NCBI GenBank assembly: GCA_003142185.1
Contig: PLOR01000104.1
Location: 21,905 to 85,904 of the forward strand
Length of the DNA: 64,000 bases
Direction of reading: 5' to 3'
From: Bryobacterales bacterium
Lineage (GTDB): Bacteria > Acidobacteriota > Terriglobia > Bryobacterales > Bryobacteraceae
Shown one piece after another: positions 46,002 through 55,411 of the stretch. Below the pieces are notes generated by a model, which ran no database searches, was not told the DNA's origin, and saw only the letters and a program-made list of their open reading frames with translations. Position 1 is the stretch's first letter; every line of letters starts with the position of its first letter. A program made the translations under genes and the position numbers.

Positions 46002-46196
46002 ATGGTGGTGACTCACCAGCCACCGGCGCAGCTCGCACTCGACTCTTTGTCGGTCGTTGACAAGGTGCGCGCCACCGACCCGACGATTTCAGCCGACGTA
46101 GCTCTCGGGCTGTCAGTTGTGGCATTGCTCGCGAGCTACTTGCCTGCCCGGCGCGCCGCCGGCGTAGACCCAATGGTCGCGCTCAGATACGAATAG
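46002..46196 (+). pseudogene. C-terminal remnant of a MacB/FtsX-type (ADOP) permease
   Basis: The last residues read [40 protein letters not shown] and RYE. This is the standard C-terminal end of acidobacterial duplicated orphan permeases (final membrane helix, YLPARRA, DPMxALRYE). The preceding 750 or so residues are not found upstream in any frame, so only the 3' end remains after a deletion or rearrangement. Confidence 0.7.
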
Positions 46197-46232
46197 CTGC
46201 CCAGCGGTCAGCGATCAGCGAAGGCGGTGGAT

Positions 46233-46598
46233 TTACTGGCCAGTTGCTTCGGCGATGTTGTCGAGGACAATCGCGTTGGAGCCGCCGCGCACATAGATCT
46301 TGCCTGTCGCCCTGATGCGTTTGCCGGCAAACGGCATGAGCCGTTTATTCTGACCTTCCGCCGGCATCGTTTCCGCGATCGGCCAGTAAATGGTGCCGTC
46401 GTCTTGCAAGATGACGAGCGGCGATCCGCTCTTGGCGCAAGCTATCGCGCACTCGGCACTGATGGGCTTTTTCAGTCCTTTAGTGAAAGCACACGCCGAG
46501 TCGAGGACCCACCCGGTAATCGTTCTCTGCTCGGCCGCAAGGCCTGACGTGCTGGCGACGATGGCAAGAACAGCCACGACTGCAAATCGGTTCTTCAT
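46233..46598 (-). CDS. Small secreted protein of unknown function
   Basis: 121 residues from ATG at MKNRFAVVAVLAIVASTSGL, a clear signal peptide cut near LAAEQ. The mature part has TITGWVLDSACAFTKGLKKP, ECAIACAKSGSPLVILQDDG and GKRIRATGKIYVRGGSNAIV, with three cysteines that could form a disulfide or bind metal and an OB-like strand pattern. Such proteins are frequent in acidobacterial genomes, but I know no function. It stands alone between decayed sequence and the sigma-54 activator. Confidence 0.7.
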   Translation of the reverse strand: MKNRFAVVAVLAIVASTSGLAAEQRTITGWVLDSACAFTKGLKKPISAECAIACAKSGSPLVILQDDGTIYWPIAETMPAEGQNKRLMPFAGKRIRATGKIYVRGGSNAIVLDNIAEATGQ

Positions 46599-46887
46599 GG
46601 GTAGTAATTTTACAGGCAACGACGGCGGTGGGGAATAGCATGATTATATTAGACGTGATCCTCTATACAGTCGAGCTTTCTCAGTCCTCCCAATGACTTC
46701 CGGAGTTTCCGCATTTGCCTTGGCTGGCACCATATTGCGGGATTTCGTTGGAAGAAGAGGGCAAAGGGCAGTATTTTTATTCTCAGTTCCGCTCGACATG
46801 GTTATTGTGCTCACTCGTCGGTGCCGTTTTTGGGGCATCTCGTTCGTCGAGGTGCATCTTCCAGCTCTGTGTCGGAATCTCAATAAT

Positions 46888-48984
46888 ATGGCCGCGCCGT
46901 TCTGCGTATTGGCCGACGCTCCTCGCCAATACCAGGCTTTGCTGGAAGTGTCGGAAGCGATAGCCTTGCACCGCGATCTGACCGCGCTGTTCCGGGACCT
47001 TGTGGAGCGCCTGCCGCGCGTGGTCAGTTTCGAAGCGCTGTGGCTGGTGCTGCACGATGCGGACCGCAACCGCATGCGGCTGCACGTACTGGTAGGGACG
47101 GCGCGGGAGGCGGCCGAGCAAAGCGCATGGCCGCTGGAAAGGACGATGGAGGAATCGCCCAGCGCGGTAGCGTGGAGCACGCAGGAGCCGCTGGTGGTTT
47201 CCAACGTCGAGGAAGACACGCGCTACCAGAAGGCATTTCAGTTGCTGCTGGACAACGGCATCCGTTCGTGCTGCATTTTGCCGCTGACCACGGCCCACCG
47301 GCGCTTGGGCGCGGTAGGCTTCGGCCATGCCCGGCCCCATGCCTATTCGGGCGCCGACGTCGAGTTTCTGGGGCAAGTGGGCCGGCAAATTGCGGTGGCG
47401 GTAGACAGTGTTCTGGCGCACGAGGAGGCTTGCGAATTACAAGCAGCCTTGGCCGAGGAACGCGACCGCCTCCGGCTGCTGCTGGACCTGAACAATACGC
47501 TGGCGCCGAATCTGGACTTGCGGGAGCTGTTGCGTGCAGTATCCTCCAACGTGCGGCGGGCGATGCGCTGCGATTACGCCAGCGTAATCCTGCCGGAGCC
47601 GGACGGCGAGTGGTTGCGGATCTATGCGCGGGGTTTTTCCGAGTTGCCCGAACCTATGGCCGAAGAGCTGCTTGTGCCGCGGGTTGGGACGCCGGCCGGC
47701 ATGGTCCTCGAAACGGGCAAGGCCCTGGTGCTGGGCGCCGAAGAACTGGCGCGCTTCGATCCGAAGATCAATCCCTCAATCGCCTTGGGATTGAAGTCGG
47801 CGTGTTTTTTTCCGCTGGTTGCTCGCGAGCGTTTGCTCGGCACGCTGAATGTCGGCCGGTTTCCGGAGCGGGCGTTTACGCAGGACGATGTGGACTTCCT
47901 CCGTCAAGTGGCCAGCCAGGTGGCGCTGGCGGCGGATAACGCGCTGGACTATTATCAGGTGGCCGAATCCAGACAGAGGCTGGCCGAGGAGCGTGTCTAC
48001 CTGAACGAAGAGATCCGCCGCGAGCGGAACTTCGAGGAGATCGTCGGCTCCAGCGCGGCGCTGAAAAACGTCCTGAAACAAGTGGCTATCGTGGCGCCGA
48101 CGGATTCCACCGTCTTGATTCTGGGCGAGACCGGTACCGGCAAGGAGCTCGTCGCGCGGGCCATCCATAATATGAGCGGGCGCCGCGACCACACTTTCGT
48201 GAAAGTGAATTGCGCGGCGATCCCACTGGGGCTGCTCGAGAGCGAATTGTTCGGCCACGAGAAAGGCGCGTTCACGGGTGCCATCGCGCGCAGGACCGGG
48301 CGATTCGAACTGGCGCACCAGGGAACTTTGTTTCTGGATGAAGTGGGAGACATACCGCCGGAGTTGCAGCCCAAGCTGTTGCGGGTTCTTCAGGAGCAGG
48401 AGTTTGAGCGCCTGGGCAGCACGCACACGATCAAAGTCAACGTCCGGTTGGTGGCCGCTACCAGCCGCAATCTGCCGGCTATGGTGGAGCTGCGGGAGTT
48501 CCGCGGAGACTTGTACTATCGCCTGAACGTTTTTCCGCTGGTGGTGCCACCGCTGCGGGAGCGCAGCGAGGACATCCTGCCACTGGTGGAATACTTCGTG
48601 GCGCGGTTCGGAGAACGCCTGGGCCGCAAGGTCAGCCGGGTGGACCGGCAGACGATGGAACTGCTGCAAACGTATCACTGGCCCGGAAATATCCGGGAGC
48701 TGCAGAATGTGATCGAGCGAAGCGTCATTCTCGCCGAGGGCGGCACGCTGCGCATCGACCCGACCGTGCTCGGTGTCAGTGAGTTGCCCAAAGCGGCTTC
48801 GAACGGGGACGTTCTGAGAGGAAACGAGAAAGAGTCGATCGAGGCGGCGCTTGCCAAAACGAAAGGAAAGGTCGCCGGACCGCGCGGCGCCGCGGCGCGG
48901 CTGCGTATCCCGGCGTCCACCCTCGAGTCCAAGATCCGCGCGCTGAAGATCGATAAGTTCAAGTTCCGTTCGGCGGCCTCGTGA
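46888..48984 (+). CDS. GAF-GAF-AAA+-Fis sigma-54-dependent transcriptional activator
   Basis: 698 residues from ATG at [20 protein letters not shown]; in-frame starts upstream (46693, 46798) add low-complexity sequence. Two GAF sensor domains (about 15-170 and 195-345) precede the enhancer-binding AAA+ domain: Walker A GETGTGKE (about 412), the sigma-54-contacting loop GAFTGA (about 461), Walker [10 protein letters not shown] and the arginine-finger region. A Fis-type HTH ends the protein ([20 protein letters not shown]). FhlA-like architecture. It should drive sigma-54 promoters in response to a small ligand or redox state. The adjacent RND operon has a matching promoter and palindromic site; the gene's stop codon overlaps that site's upstream half-site. 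Confidence 0.93.
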   Translation: MAAPFCVLADAPRQYQALLEVSEAIALHRDLTALFRDLVERLPRVVSFEALWLVLHDADRNRMRLHVLVGTAREAAEQSAWPLERTMEESPSAVAWSTQEPLVVSNVEEDTRYQKAFQLLLDNGIRSCCILPLTTAHRRLGAVGFGHARPHAYSGADVEFLGQVGRQIAVAVDSVLAHEEACELQAALAEERDRLRLLLDLNNTLAPNLDLRELLRAVSSNVRRAMRCDYASVILPEPDGEWLRIYARGFSELPEPMAEELLVPRVGTPAGMVLETGKALVLGAEELARFDPKINPSIALGLKSACFFPLVARERLLGTLNVGRFPERAFTQDDVDFLRQVASQVALAADNALDYYQVAESRQRLAEERVYLNEEIRRERNFEEIVGSSAALKNVLKQVAIVAPTDSTVLILGETGTGKELVARAIHNMSGRRDHTFVKVNCAAIPLGLLESELFGHEKGAFTGAIARRTGRFELAHQGTLFLDEVGDIPPELQPKLLRVLQEQEFERLGSTHTIKVNVRLVAATSRNLPAMVELREFRGDLYYRLNVFPLVVPPLRERSEDILPLVEYFVARFGERLGRKVSRVDRQTMELLQTYHWPGNIRELQNVIERSVILAEGGTLRIDPTVLGVSELPKAASNGDVLRGNEKESIEAALAKTKGKVAGPRGAAARLRIPASTLESKIRALKIDKFKFRSAAS

Positions 48985-49006
48985 GATCTCGCGAATTCGC
49001 GAGATC
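48978..49006. promoter_or_regulatory. Palindromic upstream activator site of the RND operon
   Basis: A 22 bp perfect palindrome (48985-49006) with core CTCGCGAATTCGCGAG, plus a further half-site CTCGTG exactly 10 bp upstream at 48978. It overlaps the 3' end of the activator gene. Its centre (48995.5) is 81.5 bp from the -24 GG of the sigma-54 promoter. The same site and spacing occur in front of the aldo/keto reductase gene, so it is the likely binding site of the adjacent Fis-type activator. Confidence 0.65.
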
Positions 49007-49075
49007 GAAACCGGCCGGCGCCGTGCCAGATTTGTCGAGACCTCGCCGTTTCAAGCAGATGTGAGCCGCTAAGGT

Positions 49076-49091
49076 CGGCCTCCCGGTTGCA
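49076..49091 (+). promoter_or_regulatory. Candidate sigma-54 promoter of the RND operon
   Basis: CGGCCTC-N4-TTGCA with GG at 49077-49078 and GC at 49089-49090, exact 10 bp spacing. The -12 element is perfect and the -24 element weak. The start of transcription would be near 49102, so the sequence GGCAGGG at about 49101-49107 could serve as Shine-Dalgarno for the ATG at 49116. Confidence 0.55.
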
Positions 49092-49115
49092 TTCCTAACC
49101 GGCAGGGATGCTCAC

Positions 49116-52100
49116 ATGTGGATTGTAAGAGTCGCACTCAGTCGCCCTTATACGTTCGTGGTGCTGGCGATGCTCATCCTGCTGGTCAGCCCACTGGTGA
49201 TCCTGCGCACACCTACGGATATCTTTCCGAACATCGGGATACCGGTGGTGAGCGTGATCTGGACGTACGACGGATTCCCCCCCGAAGAGATGTCGGACCG
49301 AATCGTCACGATTACCGAGCGCAGCATCACGACAACGGTCAATGATATCGAACATATGGAGTCGCAGTCCTACAACGGAATCGGCGTCATCAAACTGTTC
49401 TTCCGCCCGTCGGTGACCATCGCGACGGCGCTGGCACAGGTCACGGCGATCTGCCAGGCGCAGCTTCGCCAGCTTCCGCCGGGGACCACGGCGCCGCTGA
49501 TCCTGAGCTATAGCGCGTCCACCGTGCCGGTGCTACAGATCGGCCTGAGCAGCACGCGGCTGAGCGAGCAACAGTTGTTCGACCTGGGCGCCAACGTGAT
49601 CCGGACCCAGTTGGCGACCGTACAGGGCGCTTCGGTTCCGTGGCCGTATGGCGGCAAACAGCGGCTGGTTTCGATCGATATCGACTCGGCGGCCATGCAA
49701 GCCAAGGGGCTGTCGCCGACCGATGTGGTGAATGCGATCAGCGCGGAAAACCTGATTCTGCCGTCCGGCACGGCCAAACTCGGGCCGCTGGAATATCAGG
49801 TGGAAATGAACGGCAGCACCCAGACCATCGACGAGCTGAACAATCTGCCGGTGAGGACGGCCAACGGCGCGACAATCTATATCCGCGATGTGGCCAACGT
49901 GCGCGACGGTTTTTCGCCGCAGACCAATATAGTGCGGCAGGACGGCCACCGCAGCGCGCTGCTGAGTGTCTACAAGACCGGCTCCGCATCCACGCTCGCG
50001 ATTGTGCACGACGTGCGGGCGGCGCTGACGGCGGCGGCCGCTGGATTGCCGCCGGAGCTCAAGATAACGCCGCTCTTCGATCAATCCATCTTCGTGCGCG
50101 CGGCCGTCCAGGGCGTGATTCGCGAAGCGCTCACCGCGGCCTGCCTCACGGCCGCCATGATCCTGCTCTTCCTGGGCAATTGGCGCAGCACCCTGATCAT
50201 CGCCATTTCGATCCCGCTGGCTATTCTGGTTTCGGTGATTTGTCTGAGCGCGCTGGGCGAAACCATGAACCTGATGACGCTCGGCGGGCTGGCGCTGGCG
50301 GTGGGAATCCTGGTGGACGATGCCACCGTGGAGATCGAGAACATCGAGCGCAACCGGCTGCTCGGAAAGGAGCTGCGCGAGGCCATTCTGCACGGCGCGC
50401 AAGAGATCGCAGTGCCCGCATTCGTTTCCACGCTCTGCATCTGCATCGTATTCGTTCCTATGTTTTTCCTGAGTGGGGTCACGCGCTTCCTGTTCGTGCC
50501 GCTGGCGGAGGCCGTGATCTTTGCCATGCTGGCTTCTTATCTGCTGTCGCGAACGCTGGTGCCCACCATGGTGATGTTTCTGTTGCGGAATCACAATATA
50601 CACCAGGCGCCCGGCGCGTTTGGGCGCTTCCACCAGCGTTTTGAAAATGCCTTCGACCGGATGCGCGACAGCTACCGAAGCGCGCTCGAGGCTTCGATGC
50701 GCCACGGCCGCTGGTTCGCGGCGGCATTCCTGATGCTTTGTGTGGCATCCCTGGGTTTCGTTTTCGCGCTGGGCCAGGACTTGTTTCCGCAAGTGGACGC
50801 TGGATTGATGCGTCTGCACGTGCGCGCGCGCACCGGTTTGCGGATCGAAGAGACCGCGCGCCTGACCGACGAGATCGAAAACACCATCCGCACCATGATC
50901 CCTCCCGGCGAACTGGATACCATGCTCGATAACATCGGCCTGCCCTACAGCGGCATCAATCTCTCCTATAGCAATGCGGGGACGATCGGCACACCGGATG
51001 CCGAGATCCTGGTCTCGCTCAAGGAGGGCCACGGGCCAACCCCGGAATATGTGAAGCTGCTGCGGGTGGAGTTGCCGCGGAGATTCCCGGCCACCCAATT
51101 CTCCTTCCAGCCGGCCGACATCGTCACGCAGATTCTCAACTTCGGCGTGCCCGCGCCGATCGACGTACAGATTGCCGGCAACGACCAACTGGGCAATTAC
51201 AATGTGGCCCGGGAATTGGCCAACCGGATACGCGACATTCCGGGAGCCGTGGACGTGCACGTGCAGCAGGCCTATGACGCTCCCACGCTGCACCTGGACG
51301 TGGATCGGACCTTCGCGCAATCGGTGGGACTCAGCCAGCGCGACGTGGCGCAGAACCTGCTGGTCTCCCTGAGTTCCAGCTTTCAAACCGCGCCCACGTT
51401 CTGGCTCAATCCGAAAAGTGGAATCAGCTACAACGTGGCCGTGCAGACGCCGCAGTATCGAGTGGATTCGGTGCGTGCGCTGCTCGACATGCCGATCCGC
51501 ACTCCGTCGTCACCGGAGCCGCAGATCCTGGGAAACCTGGCGTCGTTCCACCATGTCAACCAGCCCGCCGTGATTTCTCACTACAACGTGCAGCCGCTGG
51601 TGGACGTGTTCGCATCGGTGCAGGGCCGGGATCTCGGCGGCGTGGCGCGCGATGTGCGGGCCGTGACCGATCGGGTCCAAAAGCAGCTCCCGCGGGGCAG
51701 TCACCTGACGATCTCTGGCCAGGTCTCCACGATGTCGCAGTCGTTCATCGGGCTGGGCGCCGGGGTGGCGATGGCCATCGTGCTCGCCTACCTGTTGATT
51801 GTGGTGAACTTCCAATCGTGGCTGGATCCGTTCATTATCATCACCGCATTGCCAGGCGCCCTGGCTGGAATCACCTGGGCGTTGCTGCTGACTCACACGA
51901 CGTTGAACGTGCCATCGCTCACCGGCGCCATTATGTGCGTAGGCGTGGCGACCGCCAACAGCATTCTGATGGTTACTTTCGCCCGCGAGCGGATGGACGA
52001 AGGGATGCCGGCGCGGGAGGCCGCGGTCGCGGCCGGGCATACGCGCATGCGGCCGGTCCTGATGACCGCGCTTGCGATGATCATCGGTATGGCGCCGATG

Positions 52101-52256
52101 GCGATGGGGTTCGGCGAAGGCGGAGAGCAGAACGCGCCGCTGGGGCGGGCCGTGATCGGCGGGCTGCTCTTCGCCACCGTGGCGACTTTGTTCTTTGTCC
52201 CCACCGTCTTCGGTTTGATTCACGGAGCTAGAGAAGAGGATTCTTCCTTAACCTGA
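49116..52256 (+). CDS. RND-family efflux pump inner-membrane transporter
   Basis: 1046 residues, the normal length. Twelve membrane segments in two halves with large periplasmic loops after the first and seventh. The N-terminus (VRVALSRPYTFVVLAMLILL, then RTPTDIFPNIGIPVVSV) and the fourth helix GGLALAVGILVDDATVEIEN, with the adjacent Asp pair that relays protons (about residue 401), are diagnostic for AcrB/HAE-type exporters. With the downstream adaptor and outer-membrane channel it forms a tripartite pump. Substrate unknown. First gene of an operon controlled by a candidate sigma-54 promoter. Confidence 0.95.
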   Translation: MWIVRVALSRPYTFVVLAMLILLVSPLVILRTPTDIFPNIGIPVVSVIWTYDGFPPEEMSDRIVTITERSITTTVNDIEHMESQSYNGIGVIKLFFRPSVTIATALAQVTAICQAQLRQLPPGTTAPLILSYSASTVPVLQIGLSSTRLSEQQLFDLGANVIRTQLATVQGASVPWPYGGKQRLVSIDIDSAAMQAKGLSPTDVVNAISAENLILPSGTAKLGPLEYQVEMNGSTQTIDELNNLPVRTANGATIYIRDVANVRDGFSPQTNIVRQDGHRSALLSVYKTGSASTLAIVHDVRAALTAAAAGLPPELKITPLFDQSIFVRAAVQGVIREALTAACLTAAMILLFLGNWRSTLIIAISIPLAILVSVICLSALGETMNLMTLGGLALAVGILVDDATVEIENIERNRLLGKELREAILHGAQEIAVPAFVSTLCICIVFVPMFFLSGVTRFLFVPLAEAVIFAMLASYLLSRTLVPTMVMFLLRNHNIHQAPGAFGRFHQRFENAFDRMRDSYRSALEASMRHGRWFAAAFLMLCVASLGFVFALGQDLFPQVDAGLMRLHVRARTGLRIEETARLTDEIENTIRTMIPPGELDTMLDNIGLPYSGINLSYSNAGTIGTPDAEILVSLKEGHGPTPEYVKLLRVELPRRFPATQFSFQPADIVTQILNFGVPAPIDVQIAGNDQLGNYNVARELANRIRDIPGAVDVHVQQAYDAPTLHLDVDRTFAQSVGLSQRDVAQNLLVSLSSSFQTAPTFWLNPKSGISYNVAVQTPQYRVDSVRALLDMPIRTPSSPEPQILGNLASFHHVNQPAVISHYNVQPLVDVFASVQGRDLGGVARDVRAVTDRVQKQLPRGSHLTISGQVSTMSQSFIGLGAGVAMAIVLAYLLIVVNFQSWLDPFIIITALPGALAGITWALLLTHTTLNVPSLTGAIMCVGVATANSILMVTFARERMDEGMPAREAAVAAGHTRMRPVLMTALAMIIGMAPMAMGFGEGGEQNAPLGRAVIGGLLFATVATLFFVPTVFGLIHGAREEDSSLT

Positions 52257-52265
52257 GAGGTCATT

Positions 52266-53474
52266 ATGTCTGCCCAAGAAATGCCAATACTCGAACCAGA
52301 ACCCGAAATCGCCAAAAGCCAGTCCCACACTGCAACGCGTTGGATGGTGGTGGCACTGGTGGCCGTGGTGGGTCTATTCGCCGCCGGCGCGCTCAGCATC
52401 AAAGCGCGGGCGAAGGAGCAGGTAACGTTGGCCGCGGACACCGCGCGCCTGGCGGTGACCACGGTTTCGGCCGGCTACCCGCAGCCCGAGCCGCGGTCGA
52501 ACGAGTTGGAATTGCCGGGTAGCGTGCAGGCCTACACGGAGTCGCCGATCTACGCACGAACCAATGGCTATCTCCTGCGTTGGTATAAGGACATCGGCGC
52601 GACAGTCCGGAAGGGCGAGTTACTGGCCGATCTGGATACGCCGGAAGTGGACCAGGAACTCTCGCAATCGCAAGCTGCCCGCCAGCAAATGGTGGCGGCG
52701 CTGGAACTGGCGCGCACCAGCGCTGACCGCTGGCGCGAATTGCGCAAAACGGACTCGGTCTCTCAGCAGGAGTTGGACCAGAGGACCAGCGATTACGCGC
52801 AGGCGCAAGCGAACCTGGCCGCCGCGGACGCCAATGTCCGGCGGCTGCAGCAGCTCGAATCCTTTAAGCACGTTTACGCTCCCTTCGCGGGCGTGCTCAC
52901 GCGGCGCAATGTGGACATCGGGGCGTTAGTGAATGCCGGCAACGGCGGATCGGGCAAAGAGCTTTTCAATCTCGCGCTGATCGATCCGCTGCGCGTATAT
53001 GTGAGTATCCCGGAAGCCGATGCCCCAGCCATCCGCGCGGGCATGCGGGCGTGGATCGCGCTAGCCGAGTTTCCAGCCGCACGCTTCACCGGCACCGTGG
53101 TGCGGACGGCGAATGCCATCGACCAGAACACGCGCACGCTGCTCACCGAGGTGGATGTCCCGAACCAGGATGGGCGCCTATTGCCGGGCGCATACGCGCA
53201 AGTGCATTTTGACGTGCCGTTGAATGGCGGCCGGCTATCGGTGCCATCGAGCGCTATGCTCTTCCGGTCCGAAGGGCCGTCCGTCGCGGTAGTTGGGCCG
53301 GGCGATCGGGTGCAACTACGGCCGATCGTGATCGGACGCGATTTTGGCACGAGTCTGGAAATCCTGCAAGGTGTTCGGGCGAACGATCGCGTGGTCGAAA
53401 ATCCTCCCGACTCGCTGGAGACCGGCCAGATCGTGCACGTGGTCGCGGATGGTTCAGAGAGGAAGCGGCCATGA
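52266..53474 (+). CDS. RND periplasmic adaptor (membrane fusion protein)
   Basis: 402 residues. N-terminal membrane anchor (about 28-52: RWMVVALVAVVGLFAAGALS), then a lipoyl/barrel domain (GSVQAYTESPIYARTNGYLL and KGELLADLDTPEVDQELSQS), a coiled-coil hairpin (ARQQMVAALELARTSADRWR), and a beta-barrel (VYVSIPEADAPAIRAGMRAW). It links the RND pump to the TolC-type channel. The stop overlaps the next start as ATGA. Confidence 0.93.
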   Translation: MSAQEMPILEPEPEIAKSQSHTATRWMVVALVAVVGLFAAGALSIKARAKEQVTLAADTARLAVTTVSAGYPQPEPRSNELELPGSVQAYTESPIYARTNGYLLRWYKDIGATVRKGELLADLDTPEVDQELSQSQAARQQMVAALELARTSADRWRELRKTDSVSQQELDQRTSDYAQAQANLAAADANVRRLQQLESFKHVYAPFAGVLTRRNVDIGALVNAGNGGSGKELFNLALIDPLRVYVSIPEADAPAIRAGMRAWIALAEFPAARFTGTVVRTANAIDQNTRTLLTEVDVPNQDGRLLPGAYAQVHFDVPLNGGRLSVPSSAMLFRSEGPSVAVVGPGDRVQLRPIVIGRDFGTSLEILQGVRANDRVVENPPDSLETGQIVHVVADGSERKRP

Positions 53475-55081
53475 GACGCGCGCTGTACACACTCTTCATG
53501 TCACAGGTAGGACAGACGATCGGTTTGTGTCGTCTGTCAGGGTGGGCCGCCAGCGAGACGCATGACAGACCACGAAAGGCGATGGTCTATCCTACCTGTG
53601 TGCCAGGCGTCGGCACGAGTGCGTGCGCCACGGCAGCGGCCGGCCTCGCGATCCTGCTGGCCGCGTGCCATCCCGTTGGACCGAATTACCACACGCCTCC
53701 GGCGCCGCAACCGGCGGCGTGGCGCGCCGAAGGGCCCTGGCGGCCAGGCGATCCAAAAGATCAGATTCCGAAAGGCGCGTGGTGGGGGATCTTCCGCGAC
53801 GATGAATTGAATCGGCTGGAGACCACCGTGCTGGCCGCGAATCAGGATCTGGTCTCGGCCAGCGCGCGACTACAGCAGGCGCGGGCGCTGGCTTCCGTTG
53901 CCGTCAGCGACTTCTACCCGCAGGCAGGCGTGTCGCCTTCGTTCCAAAGGTTCCGGCTTTCGGCGAACCGTCCATCTCTAGGAGGAGTGGTGGACGGGCC
54001 CATTACGCAAAGCGCGTGGAACCTGCCGTTCGTCCTCAGTTACGAACCGGATCTTTTCGGGCGAACCAGGCGTAGCGTGGAAGCCGCCAATGCCTCGTAC
54101 CAGGCCACCGGCGCTGACTTTGAGAACGTGAAACTGGTACTGACCGCGGAGACCGCCGCCGATTTCTTCACGCTCTCGGAGGTGGATGCGGAAATCCGCA
54201 TTCTGGACGATACGGTCGCGGCAATGGAGAAGGCTACGGCGCTAGTCCAGAACCGTCACGATGGTGGAGTCGCCTCCGGGCTGGACTTGGCGCAGGAGCA
54301 GGCGCTGTTGGAGGCCACCCGCACGCAAGCCACGCTGGAGCGGCAACTGCGGGCGAACTACGAGCACGCGCTGGCCGTGTTGTGCGGCGCGGCGGCGCCG
54401 GATTTTCGGGTGGCGACCGGCTCGCTGCAAAAGTATCTGCCTGCGATACCGGCTGGCGTGCCGTCCGACGTTCTGGAACGACGTCCGGACATTGCGCGGC
54501 AGGAGCGGCTAATGGCAGCGGCCAACGCGCAGATCGGCGTCGCCAAATCCGCCTACTATCCCAGCTTGCAACTGGCGGCCACTGCCGGGCTCGAGAGCAC
54601 CGGCATCCCGAGCCTGATCTCGTTGCCGAGCTCGCTGTGGGCAGTCGGCGCCACATTGGCGCAGCCACTGTTTTCCGGGGGCCGCATCCGCGCCGGCGTG
54701 GATTTCGCGAAAGCGGGTTACCAGGATTCGGTGGCGCAATATCGCCAAACCGTGTTGGTGGCGTTTCAGGAAGTCGAGGATGCGCTGGCCGGACTGAAAG
54801 TTTTCAGCGGTGCCGCGAAGTCACAGGAAGCCGCCGTTGCGGACTCACAACGCGCGCTCGATATCGCGTTGAATCGTTATACCGGTGGGTTGGTCACTTA
54901 TTTGGACGTAGTCACAGCGCAGCAAAGCCTGTTATCGAACCAACGCCAGGCCGCGCAGATTCAAGGCGGCCAATTAGTCGCGTCGGTGATGTTAGTGAAA
55001 GCGCTCGGCGGAGGATGGGATGCCCACAGCCTCGCCGATATCCCTCTCAAACCCAGCCTTAAGACAGCTCTCCTACCTTGA
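53471..55081 (+). CDS. TolC/NodT-family outer-membrane efflux lipoprotein, 5' end altered by a repeat
   Basis: 536 residues if ATG 53471 (ATGA overlap with the adaptor gene) is used. Residues about 11-43 are encoded by a 99 bp structured repeat element inserted in frame. The lipoprotein signal (AAAGLAILLAAC, lipobox LAAC) follows, so the exported protein would begin at that Cys. If the long N-terminus harms export, ATG 53582 or GTG 53600 within or just after the repeat may be the working start. The mature part has two OMF repeats (WWGIFRDDELNRLETTVLAA, TAETAADFFTLSEVDAEIRI, SDVLERRPDIARQERLMAAA, VAFQEVEDALAGL). It is the channel of the tripartite pump. Confidence 0.9.
   Translation: MRRALYTLFMSQVGQTIGLCRLSGWAASETHDRPRKAMVYPTCVPGVGTSACATAAAGLAILLAACHPVGPNYHTPPAPQPAAWRAEGPWRPGDPKDQIPKGAWWGIFRDDELNRLETTVLAANQDLVSASARLQQARALASVAVSDFYPQAGVSPSFQRFRLSANRPSLGGVVDGPITQSAWNLPFVLSYEPDLFGRTRRSVEAANASYQATGADFENVKLVLTAETAADFFTLSEVDAEIRILDDTVAAMEKATALVQNRHDGGVASGLDLAQEQALLEATRTQATLERQLRANYEHALAVLCGAAAPDFRVATGSLQKYLPAIPAGVPSDVLERRPDIARQERLMAAANAQIGVAKSAYYPSLQLAATAGLESTGIPSLISLPSSLWAVGATLAQPLFSGGRIRAGVDFAKAGYQDSVAQYRQTVLVAFQEVEDALAGLKVFSGAAKSQEAAVADSQRALDIALNRYTGGLVTYLDVVTAQQSLLSNQRQAAQIQGGQLVASVMLVKALGGGWDAHSLADIPLKPSLKTALLP
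53502..53600. repeat. 99 bp structured repeat element inside the OMF gene
   Basis: Outer inverted repeat CACAGGTAGGA (53502-53512) / TCCTACCTGTG (53590-53600). Inside are two hairpins: GACAGACGA-N10-TCGTCTGTC (53511-53538) and GACAGACCA-N10-TGGTCTATC (53564-53591, one mismatch). The total length is a multiple of three and the reading frame stays open through it. Resembles a REPIN or small non-autonomous element. Confidence 0.75.
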
Positions 55082-55145
55082 TACGTCGTTTCACAAACAC
55101 TCTAGGTCTTCGACCGTGTGATAAAGCGCTCGCCACGCCTCCGAA

Positions 55146-55170
55146 CGGAGCCGCGACCATAGGGAGCGGT
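55146..55170 (+). repeat. Dispersed repeat CGGAGCCGCGACC...GGGAGCGGT, copy 2
   Basis: 25 bp, two mismatches or fewer to copy 1 at 26485. A perfect 20 bp palindrome follows about 50 bp downstream. Confidence 0.7.
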
Positions 55171-55275
55171 CCTTTCGATAGATCCGAATCTGCCGGTCGA
55201 AGAACTCGCCATGTCACCCGTAGGGGCCGGGCATGCCCGGCCCGCTTGCCCGCCGACTTGTTTCCTACCTCCTAA

Positions 55276-55312
55276 CTCGCGGTAACTCACGGTATTTCGC
55301 GAATTCGTGAGT
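55276..55312. promoter_or_regulatory. Activator half-site array upstream of the aldo/keto reductase
   Basis: Half-sites CTCGCG (55276), CTCACG (55286) and TTCGCG (55296) recur every 10 bp, the last forming the near-palindrome TTCGCGAATTCGTGAG. It matches the RND site at 15 of 18 core positions, and its centre (55303.5) is 81.5 bp from the -24 GG of the promoter below, the same distance as at the RND operon. Confidence 0.65.
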
Positions 55313-55383
55313 TAACTTGTGGCCTACCTCGCGATAAGTCTCAACTCCACGCTTAAGTCGATTCTGCGCAGCACGTATTCGTA

Positions 55384-55399
55384 TGGCCCGCGAATTGCA
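55384..55399 (+). promoter_or_regulatory. Near-consensus sigma-54 promoter of the aldo/keto reductase
   Basis: TGGCCCG-N4-TTGCA, one mismatch to the consensus TGGCACG-N4-TTGCA, with GG at 55385-55386 and GC at 55397-55398. Transcription would start near 55410, within two bases of the ATG at 55412, so the mRNA would be effectively leaderless. Confidence 0.65.
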
Positions 55400-55411
55400 C
55401 TTCTAGCGGGC

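Larger units (their letters stand above)
55082..55411. other. Intergenic region upstream of the aldo/keto reductase
   Basis: 330 bp holding, in order, a copy of the CGGAGCCGCGACC repeat, the perfect palindrome GGGCCGGGCATGCCCGGCCC (55224-55243), an array of activator half-sites and a sigma-54 promoter. No credible gene. Confidence 0.75.

Noticed and set aside
46725..46738. TGGCACC-N3-TTGC before the sigma-54 activator gene, a possible autoregulated sigma-54 promoter
   Set aside because: GG and GC are 9 bp apart instead of 10, which normally destroys sigma-54 recognition, and no activator palindrome lies upstream.
55224..55243. Perfect palindrome GGGCCGGGCATGCCCGGCCC as a terminator of the RND operon
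   Set aside because: No T-tract follows and it lies about 145 bp after the stop codon among other dispersed repeats, so a repeat element is more likely.
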